NCBI GenBank assembly: GCA_007644065.1
Contig: VJWN01000019.1
Coordinates: 496,001 to 560,000 of the forward strand
DNA from: Margaritispora aquatica
Taxonomy: Eukaryota > Ascomycota > Leotiomycetes > Helotiales > Discinellaceae
Direction of reading: 5' to 3'
DNA length: 64,000 nucleotides
Shown: positions 43,914 through 54,522 of the stretch, piece after piece
Numbering within the stretch: position 1 is the stretch's first letter
Layout of the letters: every line of letters starts with the position of its first letter
The notes under the pieces: generated by a model
Databases searched by the model: none
The model's input: only the letters and a program-made list of their open reading frames with translations
Told to the model about the DNA's origin: nothing
Program-made: the position numbers and the translations under genes

Positions 43914-46900
43914 ATGGCTGGTTTTCTACGAGGGAAACAAGCTGGAGTGCAGAATGATCTCTCAGCAGGAATTCTGCCAGGCCTCTTTGCCCCAGATGAC
44001 CAAGCTCGATATGGTATTAACTCTCAAATTGGGTGCGTCTTAAAATCCTCAGCCTTGCATAATTCATATCTAACTGGAAGCTCTCAACCAGATCACTAGC
44101 TTACGACCCTGTACAATCCCTTCTTGCTATAGGAACGAACGAGTCGACTTTTGGAAGCGGGCAAATCTACGTCTTTGGCCAGCAGCGTGTGCAAGTCGTC
44201 TTCACATTACCCCGCCGTGCCTCTGTCAGGACGCTTCAGTTCTGCGCCGACAGACTTATTAGTCTCGATTCGAAGAACGAGTTGATAATATGGGATCTCC
44301 TTACACAGAAAAAGCTGGCGGCCTATGCGCCGCCGGGAGTTGTGACTGCGATAGTGACAGATCCGATGCTGGATTGGTGCTTGATTGGTCTGCAGAATGG
44401 AGAAATCATTGCCTATGATCTGGATAGGGAGAAGCTGGCACCACTGCGATTGCCGAATTTCTGGCGTGAAAGAAACTCAAGGTCACGGCTCCTGGCCATT
44501 GTGTCTATGCAGTTGCATCCACGGGACATTGGCCAATTGCTTATTGGCTATATTGAGGGAGCTGTGATATACTCCTTTAAGCAAGCCAAACCCGTCAAAT
44601 ACTTCCAGTATGAGGTTCCTGTTGGAGCCCCAGGTGGTAACTCGGATCCAGTGGCATCCCAGACTGCAAGACAGCCACGGCTAACTCAAGCATTCTGGCA
44701 TCCTACTGGAACATTCGTTGCTACAGCACATGAAGATTCAAGTCTAGTCTTTTGGGATCCAAAGGATGGGCGAGTGGTCATGGCAAGAACTCTCTTGGAT
44801 ACGCACGTTGACAAACCTGGTTCCGCAACAAGTGCTGTTGGTCATACTCCAGGAACTTTTGCTCTGAAAGAGCCATTTTCAAAGTTAGCTTGGTGTTGCA
44901 AGGAAAATCCTGATGATACTGGCATCTTAGTTGCAGGTGGAATGCTGAGCACCATGCCTCAAAAAGGGTTGAACTTTCTCGAACTAGGTCCCACTCCTGT
45001 CTATGCGACCTCATCTTGGCAGATTCTTACAGATCACTTTGATGCAAAGAAGCAGCATCTTCTGCCTACGCCTCCCGGTGCTGATATTGTTGATTTCTGT
45101 CTTATACCGCGTACCTCGCCCCATTTTTCTGGAGCACAAGATCCAATTGCCATAATTGCACTACTCAGTTCTGGAGAACTTGTTACATTGAGTTTCCCAT
45201 CTGGACATCCCATTTCACCCACGAACCAGCTCCATCCATCCATATCCTTCGTTCATCCTTTCGTTACACGGATGGAAATAGCATCCGTGGAACGAGTGAG
45301 GTGGCTGGGTATGAAAGAGAAGCGTCAGCAAGGCCCTTTGTTGTTACGTGGTGGTGCAGAGGCTACGATGCCTATGAAACGTTTCGAAGCTCGAAATGTA
45401 GCACAGCTGGCACATGGAGATGGCACTGTAAGAATATGGGATGCTGGACAAGCGGATGAGATTGAGAACAGTACAGTCTTGCAAGTCGATGTTGCACGAG
45501 CACTAGACCGCTATGAGGACGTCAATATCACTACTGTTAATATGGCATCGAGTACTGGCGAATTAGCTGTTGGTACAGCTACAGGTGAGGTTGTTGTGTA
45601 TAGGTGGGCAGCAAATAGGCTATTTGGACGAGAAGCACCACAAACAGTTCAGACAGTAGTGGGAGGTTTGACAGATGTCATTACACGTGCCGAGCCGTCA
45701 TTGAAAGAGGGGCTAATGCCATTTGTTTTATACGACACAGCTCAGGGTCCTATCAGCATAGTCAAGATGTCTGATGTTGGCTTTGTCGGTATTGGATCAG
45801 AAATGGGAGTATTCTCCATCGTCGACCTCAGAGGTCCAGCTGTGATATTCAGTGCTCCATTGAGCGAATTCGCCAAAGCGGATAAGCGAGCGAGTTTCAT
45901 TAAGAGGGGGGCTGGCTCTGCGGGACAACAGGATTGGCCAGTTGTTATCGAATTTGGAGTCATGACTCTCGAAGGAGATAATTACTCGAGCATTGCGTGC
46001 TTTGTTGGCACCAATCTGGGGAAGGTCATTACGTTCAAGATTCTTCCTCAGCAAAGTGGTGGCTACACAGCTCAATTCGCAGGTGTAACGGCTCTTGCAG
46101 ACAAGATTATTTCCATTTCTCCCATTGTCACAGATACAGGTAAACCAGCATTAGCAACAGGAGCAACAGTAGGTGCTCTTAGAACAGGCCAACAAACCCA
46201 CGGTGTCCTTGTAGTTGGTAAGTTTTTCTCTCCCAACCCCTGAAATCCTCGCTTACACCTCTCCAGCCGCCCTGACAGAAGCACGCATCTTCAAGCCCGC
46301 AACATCCAAAGGCGCCCACAAAACTTGGGATGATCTCCTCTGCGACTCCGCACGCGTGACCGCCTTTGAAGACCGCGGCTATGCTCTCGTAGCCCTCTTT
46401 AGCGACTCCACTCTCCGCGCCTTCTCTCTCCCATCCCTCAAAGAAATCGGCCTCGCGCGCTTGAGCATGCTAGACAAAACCCGCGCCTCAAGCGCGATCG
46501 TCACTTCCTCAGGCGATGTGTTTGGCTGGACTGGCCCCAGCGAGATGGCTATGATCGGCGCTTGGGGGACAGGTCAATCGCTACCAAAGAGTCAGGATCG
46601 CTTGTTCAATCCTGAGGCGGTCATCCCGCCTAGGCCGACGATCTCAAATCTGCAATGGATGTCTGGCGCCCAATATGTTTCTCCCACGGACTTGGATCTC
46701 TTGATAGGTGGTCCGGATCGTCCGCCGAGTAAACGCATGCTCGCTGCTGCAGCGGAGGAGCAGAGGGCGTCGGGGAGTGCAAGTGGGAGTGCACCGGCAA
46801 GGGTCCCAGGCACGCAGAGCACGGAAGGTTGGGGCGATTACATGACAAGACAGCTGAATGAGCGGACGGAAAAGCTGAATATCATGGGCGATACGATGGA

Positions 46901-47006
46901 TCGCGCGCAGGAGAATAGTGCGGGGTGGGCGAAAGATGTCGATAAATTTGTGAGTAAGCAGAAGAGGAATATGCTGTTGGGGGGCATCACAGGGAAGTGG
47001 TTTTAG
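43914..47006 (+). CDS. SRO7: Lgl/Sro7/tomosyn-type exocytosis regulator
   Basis: WD40 protein that binds the plasma-membrane Q-SNARE Sec9 and Rab/exocyst partners to control polarised secretion. Exons 43914-44032, 44092-46217 and 46267-47006 give 994 residues. The N-terminal part shows beta-propeller blades (IGSLAYDPVQSLLAIGT, LISLDSKNELIIWDLLT, QAFWHPTGTFVATAHEDSSL). The middle carries the Lgl-family conserved region ending in VGIGSEMGVFSIVDLRG. The last 60 residues form an R-SNARE-like amphipathic helix (MTRQLNERTEKLNIMGDTM), with an Arg where the zero-layer residue of synaptobrevin would fall. There is no transmembrane anchor. This tail makes it tomosyn-like. The gene symbol is by family, not by proven orthology. 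Confidence 0.88.
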
Positions 47007-47163
47007 AGAGAGAGAGTGTGTGTGTGTATGAAAGAGCTAGAAAGATAAAGTGAGGTGAGGTGAGCATTACACAACAAACGGTTGGGTTCTCTGCGCTTGG
47101 GTTTAGACACCTAGGGCTGAGCTGGGCTGGATGTTGGAGGTGATGATTCGATTCGCTCGGGCC

Positions 47164-47314
47164 CCTTTTTCACAAGTCTAAAGTCCAAGGTAGAGTCTAC
47201 AAGAAGCGGCATATGAGGATCTCATTCATCTCTCTGCAGTTAGATGAATGCGTTTGTCTCATGCCTTGACGACTTCAGATTTCAGACCTCAGACTTTAGA
47301 CTTGTGAAAAAAGG
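47164..47314. repeat. Inverted repeat with nested stems (150-nt hairpin)
   Basis: The left arm 47164-47185 and right arm 47292-47314 pair over 22 bp with a single bulged base; the shared core is CACAAGTCTAAAGTC. Inside, CAAGG (47186-47190) can pair with CCTTG (47264-47268). ATGAG (47213-47217) can pair with CTCAT (47258-47262). CATTCATCT (47223-47231) can pair with AGATGAATG (47242-47250) around a 10-nt loop. The stems are correctly nested. It lies 158 nt after the Sro7-like stop codon. Confidence 0.65.
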
Positions 47315-47531
47315 TCAGTGAGTGAGTGAGTGAGTACCTTACGTTACCTCACTTCACTTTTTGATGGATGAGGATTACCGTGTAGGTCAGGTCGGTTCTG
47401 TGAGGCGCTGCGTGGTGCTGCTTACTACACATTTCATTCATTCATTAATTTATTCATTCGTTACAATGTAGATAGGTCTCGGTGCTCGGTGGGGAAGATG
47501 GTTTTGTTGTGTTTGATTGTTTGATTGCGTC

Positions 47532-47580
47532 GGTTTGGTTTGGTTTGGTTTGGTTTGGTTTGGTTTGGTTTGGTTTGGTT
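47532..47580. repeat. GGTTT pentanucleotide microsatellite
   Basis: Nearly ten exact tandem GGTTT units, followed about 10 nt later by GGGGA units. Confidence 0.9.
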
Positions 47581-48053
47581 CGTGGGCAGAGGGGAGGGGA
47601 GGGGAGGGGAGGAGGACAGCTAGGTAAGGTATACATGGGCGTTGGGGAGGAACGAATGAATGAATAAATGAATTAATGAAAGTCATATGCATCCTGCTAG
47701 GTTAGGTTTTCATGTGTCCAATTTACCTGTATGTTACTCAGTGTAACCAACTGCCGAACTCGCGCGAGAGCAGCATTGGAAGCTACCTAGGTACCTAAGA
47801 TGCCTTGCCTTACCTACGGTACTTCAAGCAAAGCGAGGCGAGGCATGGTGTGGTGGATGGTGAGATCGGATTATCAGAGGCGAAATCGAGGTTCCTCCAA
47901 AAGAAGTTGAACAGAGTGAATTTTTGCCATATTACTGCCTCTTTTGTTCTTAGGCAGTAACATAACTCAGTCTAGCACTAATTCAAGCTCTAAGTCAAGC
48001 TCTAGCTCTAGCCTAAGTTAAGACACCACCCCTTCATGTCTCCTTAGGTACAC

Positions 48054-50155
48054 TCACCCCGGGAATCCACCCCTAGCCATCTTCCGCGCCCGCTGATCCC
48101 GCCGGTTATGGTTCGCTCGACTGCCCTTATTCGCCTCCTTCCTATGTCTCGCAGCCTCTGTATCCTTATCCCCCGTCGGACCCGCCACATTCCCATTTCC
48201 TCTTCCTCTCCCCGCACCACCACCACCGCCTCGTCCACGACCTCTAAACACACCCCCACCGCGACCCCGATTACCGCTCCCACCATCAGCGTCCGACTCC
48301 TCGTTCCCACTATCCCGCCACGCCGTCGACGCAATCTCATTCTGGTTCCCCCTGAACGTCGAGAACTTCGCTTCGAGTCTCCGCATCTGCCTCGCGTCGC
48401 GTGACAGCATGAGGCCCCATCCCTCGATCGCCTCGTCCGTCATGCCTGACTCGAGGCGGAGATCGGCGCGCTGGCGACTGCGTCGCGTGTCGGCATCCCT
48501 GCCGAAGGCCTTCGGGTTCGCTTTGTAGGTTTTGAACAGCACTTCGTCGTGGGGCTGCTCTTGGCCGTTGGGTGCTGCTTCTTCCGGGTTCGTGGAGTCG
48601 ACGGTGCCGCCTACGTCGGCGGTGTCGTAGGTGTCGTCACGCTCGTCGTCGTCGGAATCGAAGGCTGCGAGGGCGGAGAGGATAGCTGCTTTGTTGGGCG
48701 CGGTGGAGCGGTCTTCGAGGATGTCTTCGGCTGTCATGTCCGGGTTGCGGCGGCCGTAGTGGAGTTTGGAGGTGGACACTTTGAGGTTGTCGAAGTCGTC
48801 GTCGTCGTAGATGTTGCGTCGGATGGGAAGGGTGCTGGTTACTGGTGGTAAGAATGGTGCGCTGTCGGAAATGCTTTCTGTGAATTCTTCGGCTCGGGTG
48901 GGTGGTCTGGTGGTGTTAGATGTGGGTGAAGGGAGGTGGTTTTTGAAGGGGAGGTGGTTTTGGAAGGAGTGTGGACTTACAGTGCTGCTGAGCGATCGGC
49001 ACTCTCGAGATGAGCTGGTAATGAACCTTCGAGTAAATGAGAAATCACTTCTTCTACATTGTCGTTGTACTCGTCTAGTAGCTTTACCACGAAGCCAGAT
49101 CCCAAGTCTGGAAACAAATCTTGGATCTGTGAGATCAGGCTCATGCGGTGAATATGGACGTGTGCATCGCCAAAGCTATCATCGACTACTAGCGTTTGCT
49201 TGCCCTTATCAACCTTCCTCTTAATCAACCTAGGAGGCTTCCCACTTCCTCCAGCTTTCTTGAAAGTACTAAGTGAAGATAAAACAGTCTTGGCCCTGCC
49301 TGATCCCAATCCACTTGCTTCAATGCGTTGCTGGACTTGCTTCAAAACAGGAGTTACAGTCACTAGCTCTGCAACCATGGAGTTGTTGATATTTGTTGAC
49401 CCGACTTTATGTGCTTCGGCTGCAACTTTCAAGGAATAAAGCTGGTCAACCAAAGAAGAAAAGTTGGGCTTTGGACCCTCAGTGAGACCAATCAGGCATA
49501 GATATGCAGTTGTGATGATTGCTTTCCGCAATGGAGGATTTGTGATCTTATAGCAGCTAATCAGGGAGTCCACGAAGTCGCTACCAGCCATGAAAAAGGC
49601 GGATACATCTGGCGAGGCATGTAGTAGGTGATTTAGTCTCTTGAGTTGAGACTCGACAGAACTGAGATCTCCTTTCAAGCCAGCTTCAAGATTGCTTGTC
49701 AATGAAGTTTTGAGTGAGGCGAGTGAGATTTCCAGAGCAGTCAGATGCTTTTTCCATACCAAGGCAGTGAGTTTGCTTCCTTGAACTCGACCATATATCT
49801 TGCTGAGATCGGCTAAGAAATCCCAGTGAAGGAGAGATTGAGGAGGATGTTCTGAGTCCAGGAGTCTATGAGACAGTAAGTAACATAGCTTTCGCAACTG
49901 TTTTGTCTTGTGAGTAGACAGTGAAGAGGAAGTATCAATAGCTGTTTCCGCAGCATATGAACTAAGGAAAGTAGAGAGAGATTCATCTTTGAGAGAGAGT
50001 CGAACAAAGTCAGGATTTGACAGAGAGAGGTGAGCTCCTGCGAGAGCTAGCCATGCATCTAAACATGCTTCCCATTCTTCGGGGACAATATGCTTTCTCC
50101 AAGTCGCTTCGGGGAAGGGAACCATGGCCGGGAGGGCTGTCGTTTTTGTTGCCAT
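48054..50155 (-). CDS. CUE3: CUE-domain protein, CUE3/ASCC2-like ribosome quality-control factor
   Basis: Relative of yeast Cue3 and human ASCC2, a subunit of the RQT complex that recognises ubiquitinated stalled ribosomes. Exons 50155-48981 and 48906-48054 flank a 74-nt intron (GTAAGT, CAG) and give 675 residues. The N-terminal ASCC2-type helical region begins with FPEATWRKHIVPEEWEACL. A CUE domain lies near residues 338-385 (SLISQIQDLFPDLGSGFV, then LLDEYNDNVEEVISHLLEG), with the ubiquitin-contacting LL pair. After it comes the characteristic NIYDDDDFD segment. The C-terminal part has an RGG-rich stretch (GNRGRGGGVFRGRGRGG) suited to RNA binding. The gene is divergent from the uS10 gene, so a shared 476-nt promoter links two translation-related genes. 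Confidence 0.88.
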
Positions 50156-50631
50156 TTTGCAAGATGGAGATGAGTATTTGGAACTCGTTTGCGGTTTGAA
50201 GAATCAAGATGGATCTTTGGGGTTTTATCTTTGCAATTCTTCAAACCACATTCCTGAAGGTGAAGATCTCCAATTCCACGCCGGTTGAGTCACTTGTCTC
50301 GTTTGGTATATTCACAACCTAAAAGGTAGCGAAGTTGAAAGTCACTGTCACATTCACTCATGATGACGAAGAAAACGTGACCAGTAAGCTAATCCCAAAA
50401 TAGTTCGGCGTTCGCCCCACAATGCCAAGACTTCAACCCACAACTCGGAATTCTCCCAAAAGCTCGAACATTTTTCTTGAACATCGAATTCTATCAATCC
50501 ACGATCGCCCTCATCACTTTGCCGTAACTGTACGCATATCCTCTATAATCGCCTCGACTGAATCTGCCAGAAATATTGCTAATATAAATCGTAGAACGTT
50601 CGAGTCGTGAAGGAATAATCATCAATTAAAA
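50156..50631. promoter_or_regulatory. Divergent promoter region of CUE3-like and RPS20 genes
   Basis: A 476-nt gap between two divergent translation-related genes. CTGTCACA at 50345-50352 is one base from the HomolD-type CAGTCACA element of ribosomal protein promoters in fission yeast. This is only suggestive. No other gene is seen. Confidence 0.35.
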
Positions 50632-51100
50632 ATGTCTTACAACAAGCCAGAGAAGGAGTCCTTCGGCGAGGGCCCAGTACGTTTCCACCATGCGTCATAA
50701 ACTCTGCGAAACCTCTGTCTAATATATATTTCCTTCGCAGAAAACCCACAAGATCAGAATCACTCTGACCAGCCGTAACGTCAAGGCCCTCGAGAAGGTC
50801 TGCCAGGAGCTCACCGAGCGTGCCAAGACCAAGGATCTCCGTGTCAAGGGCCCAGTCCGTCTCCCAACCAAGGTCCTCAAGATCACCACCCGTAAGACTC
50901 CTTGTGGTGAAGGTTCAAAGACCTGGGATTGCTTCGAGATGCGCATCCACAAGCGTTTGATTGAGTAAGTGGCATGCATTCGTGGAAATGGGGACAAAAA
51001 TACTGACGGATATAGTCTCAACGCCCCAACTGAGGTTGTCAAGCAAATCATCATCAACATCGAGGCTGGTGTTGAGGTTGAGGTCACCATCGCTGCATAA
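50632..51100 (+). CDS. RPS20: Small-subunit ribosomal protein uS10 (S20e)
   Basis: Component of the 40S ribosomal subunit head. Three exons (50632-50676, 50741-50964, 51016-51100) join in frame to 117 residues, the usual size. Family blocks are [56 protein letters not shown] and the C-terminal EVEVTIAA. An early intron after 15 codons is typical of ribosomal protein genes. Codon use is strongly biased, as expected for high expression. Confidence 0.97.
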
Positions 51101-51371
51101 ATTCGTCAATTGGATGAGTATGCTGAAGAGGCAGACGTGCCGGACATACAATCAACTTCCACGCTATGAAGGAAGCCAATCAATGCAATCGTGTTGCTGT
51201 TGATATACTATGATCAAATTCACATGTGAAGTCAGAGTGTGATTTGCCCTGGTGCTGACAGGAGTATCATGCGATTTTCTACAAAAGCAGTGAAATTTCT
51301 GAGATTGAAGCAGGTTTTGAGATGACGGATATGAAATTACCAAATTACCAAATTACCATGTGTGCTAACCC

Positions 51372-52679
51372 TTACAGCCCAGATACTTCATGACCGTCTC
51401 CCCGCGACCTCCAATGCCCGATCCTATGCCTCAATCCTCTGAAGAATGCCCGACCGAGATGTTTCCTGTAGTATCCAACCTCCAGATTCAAAGCAGCGAC
51501 TTGACTAGATAACCTCAACTCTCTAGCAACTCCTTCTTCTCTTGTGATTTCCGCCGAATGTGTCATTCTCGCTAATTCTTTTTGAACTGTTGCCAGACTC
51601 TGTTTCAAATCCTCAAGCTCCTCTTGTGACTTCTTCCGTTCCTGGTCTGAACTAACATCTTTTTCGCGCAGTTTCCTTCTCAAAACATGCAATTCATTCA
51701 CACTCTTTGTGTGCTGATGCTTCTTCATTTGAAGCTCTTCCGTCACGCTCTGAAGCTTCTTCTGGTTGATATCCAGCTTGTCATTAGCATCAGCCAAAGT
51801 CGGGCTTTCATTCTGATCTGGCAATGCAGGCTGCTTGCCCTCGGAGATCGATTTCGAGGGCAGCCCTTCATCTGTACGCCGCAACTCTCTCACATTTTTC
51901 TCGGCTGCATGCAGGCTCGATTGCAGCAAACTAACTATCTGTGTGAGCTCCTTAGCTTGAGCATGCAAAGCAGCACCTTTCTCCTTCTCCTTCTTCAGAG
52001 CCTCCTCGGAAACATCCAAAGCTCTAGTAAGCTCTATAGCCTTGTCGTTTAAGTCAGTGATCTGGTTCTTGTGTTCTCGGATTTCGTCTTTTTGATCTTT
52101 GGATTTGTCCTCCCAGATCCTCATAGCATACTCGCAGGATCTTAGTTGAGTTCTCAACCCTTCAATCTCTCGATTTTTGCTGCCGATGTCAGAAACTGCA
52201 CTTTCGCATGCTTTCATAGCATTAGAATGGCGCCTTTTCACGTCTTCCAATTCGGTCTTGAGTTCAGCAATAGTGGTGTTTGCTTGCTCTGTTTGAGCCT
52301 TCTCCCCCTCAATCATACGCGCCAACCCTCTCTTCTCCGTCTCCCATCCCCCCCTTGTCGCCGTCTCAATTTGCACCCTCAACGCCTCCGCTTCATTCAC
52401 AACTCCCGTCCACTCCGCCACCATTCTCGCTGCATGGTCGCCATGATACTTCGCACAAAGACACAATCTCGCCAGCTCCGGGAACCATGGGATGGCTCCT
52501 GTGGGCGGGAGGGTTTCAATGTGTGATAGGATGTCCTTTACGCGTTGGTAATTTCCCGCCGGCGGGTTCCAGCGACAGCGATTCCCGTACTGTGTGTACC
52601 AGGAGACACATGTCATTTCCCTGCTGGTTCGGTTCGTGACTTGGAGAGTTCGATAAGCGTCCCATTTTTTGGTCGCCAT
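51372..52679 (-). CDS. Coiled-coil protein with N-terminal Cys-rich motif
   Basis: Intron-less gene of 435 residues with unknown role. The first 80 residues contain CVSWYTQYGNRCRWNPPAG and then LCLCAKYHGDHAARM. This C...RC...LC..H pattern recurs in fungal proteins of unknown function and may bind zinc. From about residue 95 to 400 the protein is a long Glu/Lys/Leu-rich coiled coil (ELKTELEDVKRRHSNAMKAC; LTQIVSLLQSSLHAAEKNV), interrupted by a Ser/Pro segment near residue 270. The C-terminus is basic (FFRGLRHRIGHWRSRGDG). The start at 52679 (MATKKWDAY) is preferred. The frame stays open to an ATG at 52895, but that extension lacks coding character. The gene lies tail to tail with RPS20. Confidence 0.75.
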   Translation of the reverse strand: MATKKWDAYRTLQVTNRTSREMTCVSWYTQYGNRCRWNPPAGNYQRVKDILSHIETLPPTGAIPWFPELARLCLCAKYHGDHAARMVAEWTGVVNEAEALRVQIETATRGGWETEKRGLARMIEGEKAQTEQANTTIAELKTELEDVKRRHSNAMKACESAVSDIGSKNREIEGLRTQLRSCEYAMRIWEDKSKDQKDEIREHKNQITDLNDKAIELTRALDVSEEALKKEKEKGAALHAQAKELTQIVSLLQSSLHAAEKNVRELRRTDEGLPSKSISEGKQPALPDQNESPTLADANDKLDINQKKLQSVTEELQMKKHQHTKSVNELHVLRRKLREKDVSSDQERKKSQEELEDLKQSLATVQKELARMTHSAEITREEGVARELRLSSQVAALNLEVGYYRKHLGRAFFRGLRHRIGHWRSRGDGHEVSGL

Positions 52680-54522
52680 TGTTGCGTTCTTTAGCTGAGT
52701 GGGCCAGAATGGGAACCTTGGGTTATGGTAGTGATGAAGTGAGTTGGTGCGAAGGGCTGTGAGGCCTGATTGTGAAGCGAAGCGAGACAAACAAGAAGAA
52801 GAGTCTAGAGTGCAGAAATTTCCATGAGAAACCGAATTCTGAGATATGAAAAAGATATCAGCACCACTGACAAAGAGTTTCTTTATATGCATCAACTGTA
52901 CATACTACGTGGTCGCTTAACTTGAGCCTCCCTCCTAGGCGCCAAGCGATGTTGGCATCCCACCTCGAAACATGCAGTAATCTCCACCAGCGCTTAGGCA
53001 ACGCTTATTCCTATCGCCCTCTCACGGTGGTATCTCCACAAGTTACGCTACTTTACGCCCTCAGTGTTTGCTGCTAGCTTCTTGACTGTAGTAATATTAC
53101 CTTATCTCTACAGATTTCGAAGGTGGAGACTGGAGGGGAATATTTAAGCGAAATTTTTATTCGGAGCTACCTAGGCGCTAAACCACTTCAAAGAAACAAG
53201 ACAAGTAAGTGCTTGAGAATTCAATTCAATTTGAATAACAATCGAATTTGAGTACAGCTTGTTGTGAGATGAAAATCACAATAGCAAGGATAACCGCCAC
53301 CCTTACGACTCTTCCACATGCATATCCACGTGTCGGTATATATTTACCAAATCAGCCTCAAGCGCTCGCTACTTGCACAGCCCACACCCGCGATACACGA
53401 GCTGAGAATTCAAAAGGGGGTTTGAAAACAACGGAATGAACAAGACGTCCAATATCGTACATACATGCGGTGCGCGTTCTACGCCCAAGGTCTATGGATC
53501 CTTTGGGACGTTGCTGCAATCTCTCAAGAATGGGGAGATTTGAAGGGATTCTCGCAGGTAAGATGTTGCCAAGCGCTGGGTTAGCAATGCTAAGTTCAAG
53601 ATATCTATCTACCAACAAATTCTACGCCATCAAACATCCAAACCTCTTTTTTGCTTCGGTTGCGAGTACTGCATTTACTGTCGAGGTCCTTTCCCACTAG
53701 ATCCGGACAAACCACTCCGCATATTAGAGCAGTCGGCATTGAGAAGCGATCTAGAGCCCGTCTGTATCTTACTCTAGGAGGATATCAAGTCCCCTTCTCT
53801 TCGTTCCCTGCGATGAGGTCGGCAAGTGTCGCGCTTGGGTCATTAAAGGTGCGAGCCTCGTCAAGAGCCATAACGACATCTCTTTGCTCGTGAGCAATGG
53901 ACAGAGAATCAAATGGCTGAGTAAGGATGGCCATTCGATGGATTTGGTAGCAGTGATCGAAAGCTCCGACGTCTTACGTCCCGAATCAGTCTGATATTAT
54001 CTTATAAGTGTTGTGCAAGATGTAGACTCACCATGGCTGCCTTGACCATGTTAATGAACTGATAGACATTGTTCAAACTAACCTGACGAGTTGCTCGGAT
54101 GGTTTAAGTCAAGCTATTTGGTAGTGTGCCTGGGTTTACCAGGGCCATTTGAGCGCCAAGTTGTATCATTTCCGTCGAGATTGTCGCCTTCTATCCAAAA
54201 GACTTTCCATGAAATATCCATAGTACTGTACGTACCATTGTGCCCAGTCCAAAAACCCTCCGAGGTCAGACCCACTTTTATTCAGCGAAACCCTCCACGG
54301 TCTTCGCTTAAAAAGTAGAGACACCTGTACTATGCCACAGTACCAACCAAATTCCGAACTTGGTTTGGCCTTATATAGGTAACCAAAGTATCTTACTTAT
54401 AATTCCTCTCGCAAAATCTCAGCTCAAATAAGAAAGTGGTTCCGATCCAATTTTCGCATTTTTGTCCTTTTCTTGGACCTTCGCTCGCTTCAGCCCAACA
54501 ACCTCTCATCCTGTCAGTCACC
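52680..54522. other. Intergenic region, 1.8 kb
   Basis: Upstream region of both the coiled-coil gene and the MFS gene. A TATATA at 54372-54377 lies about 145 nt before the MFS start. Short open frames near 53250-53890 lack coding features. No RNA gene is seen. Confidence 0.4.

Larger units (their letters stand above)
47007..48053. other. Convergent intergenic region with repeats and a nested hairpin
   Basis: Lies between two convergent genes. It contains a large inverted repeat (47164-47314), a GTGA run (47316-47334), a GGTTT array (47532-47580), a GGGGA run (47592-47612) and AGCTCTA-like repeats near 47985-48015. No gene was supported. Confidence 0.5.

Noticed and set aside
47532..47580. 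GGTTT array as a telomere-like repeat
   Set aside because: Telomeres of filamentous ascomycetes use TTAGGG. This is an internal pentamer microsatellite between two housekeeping genes.
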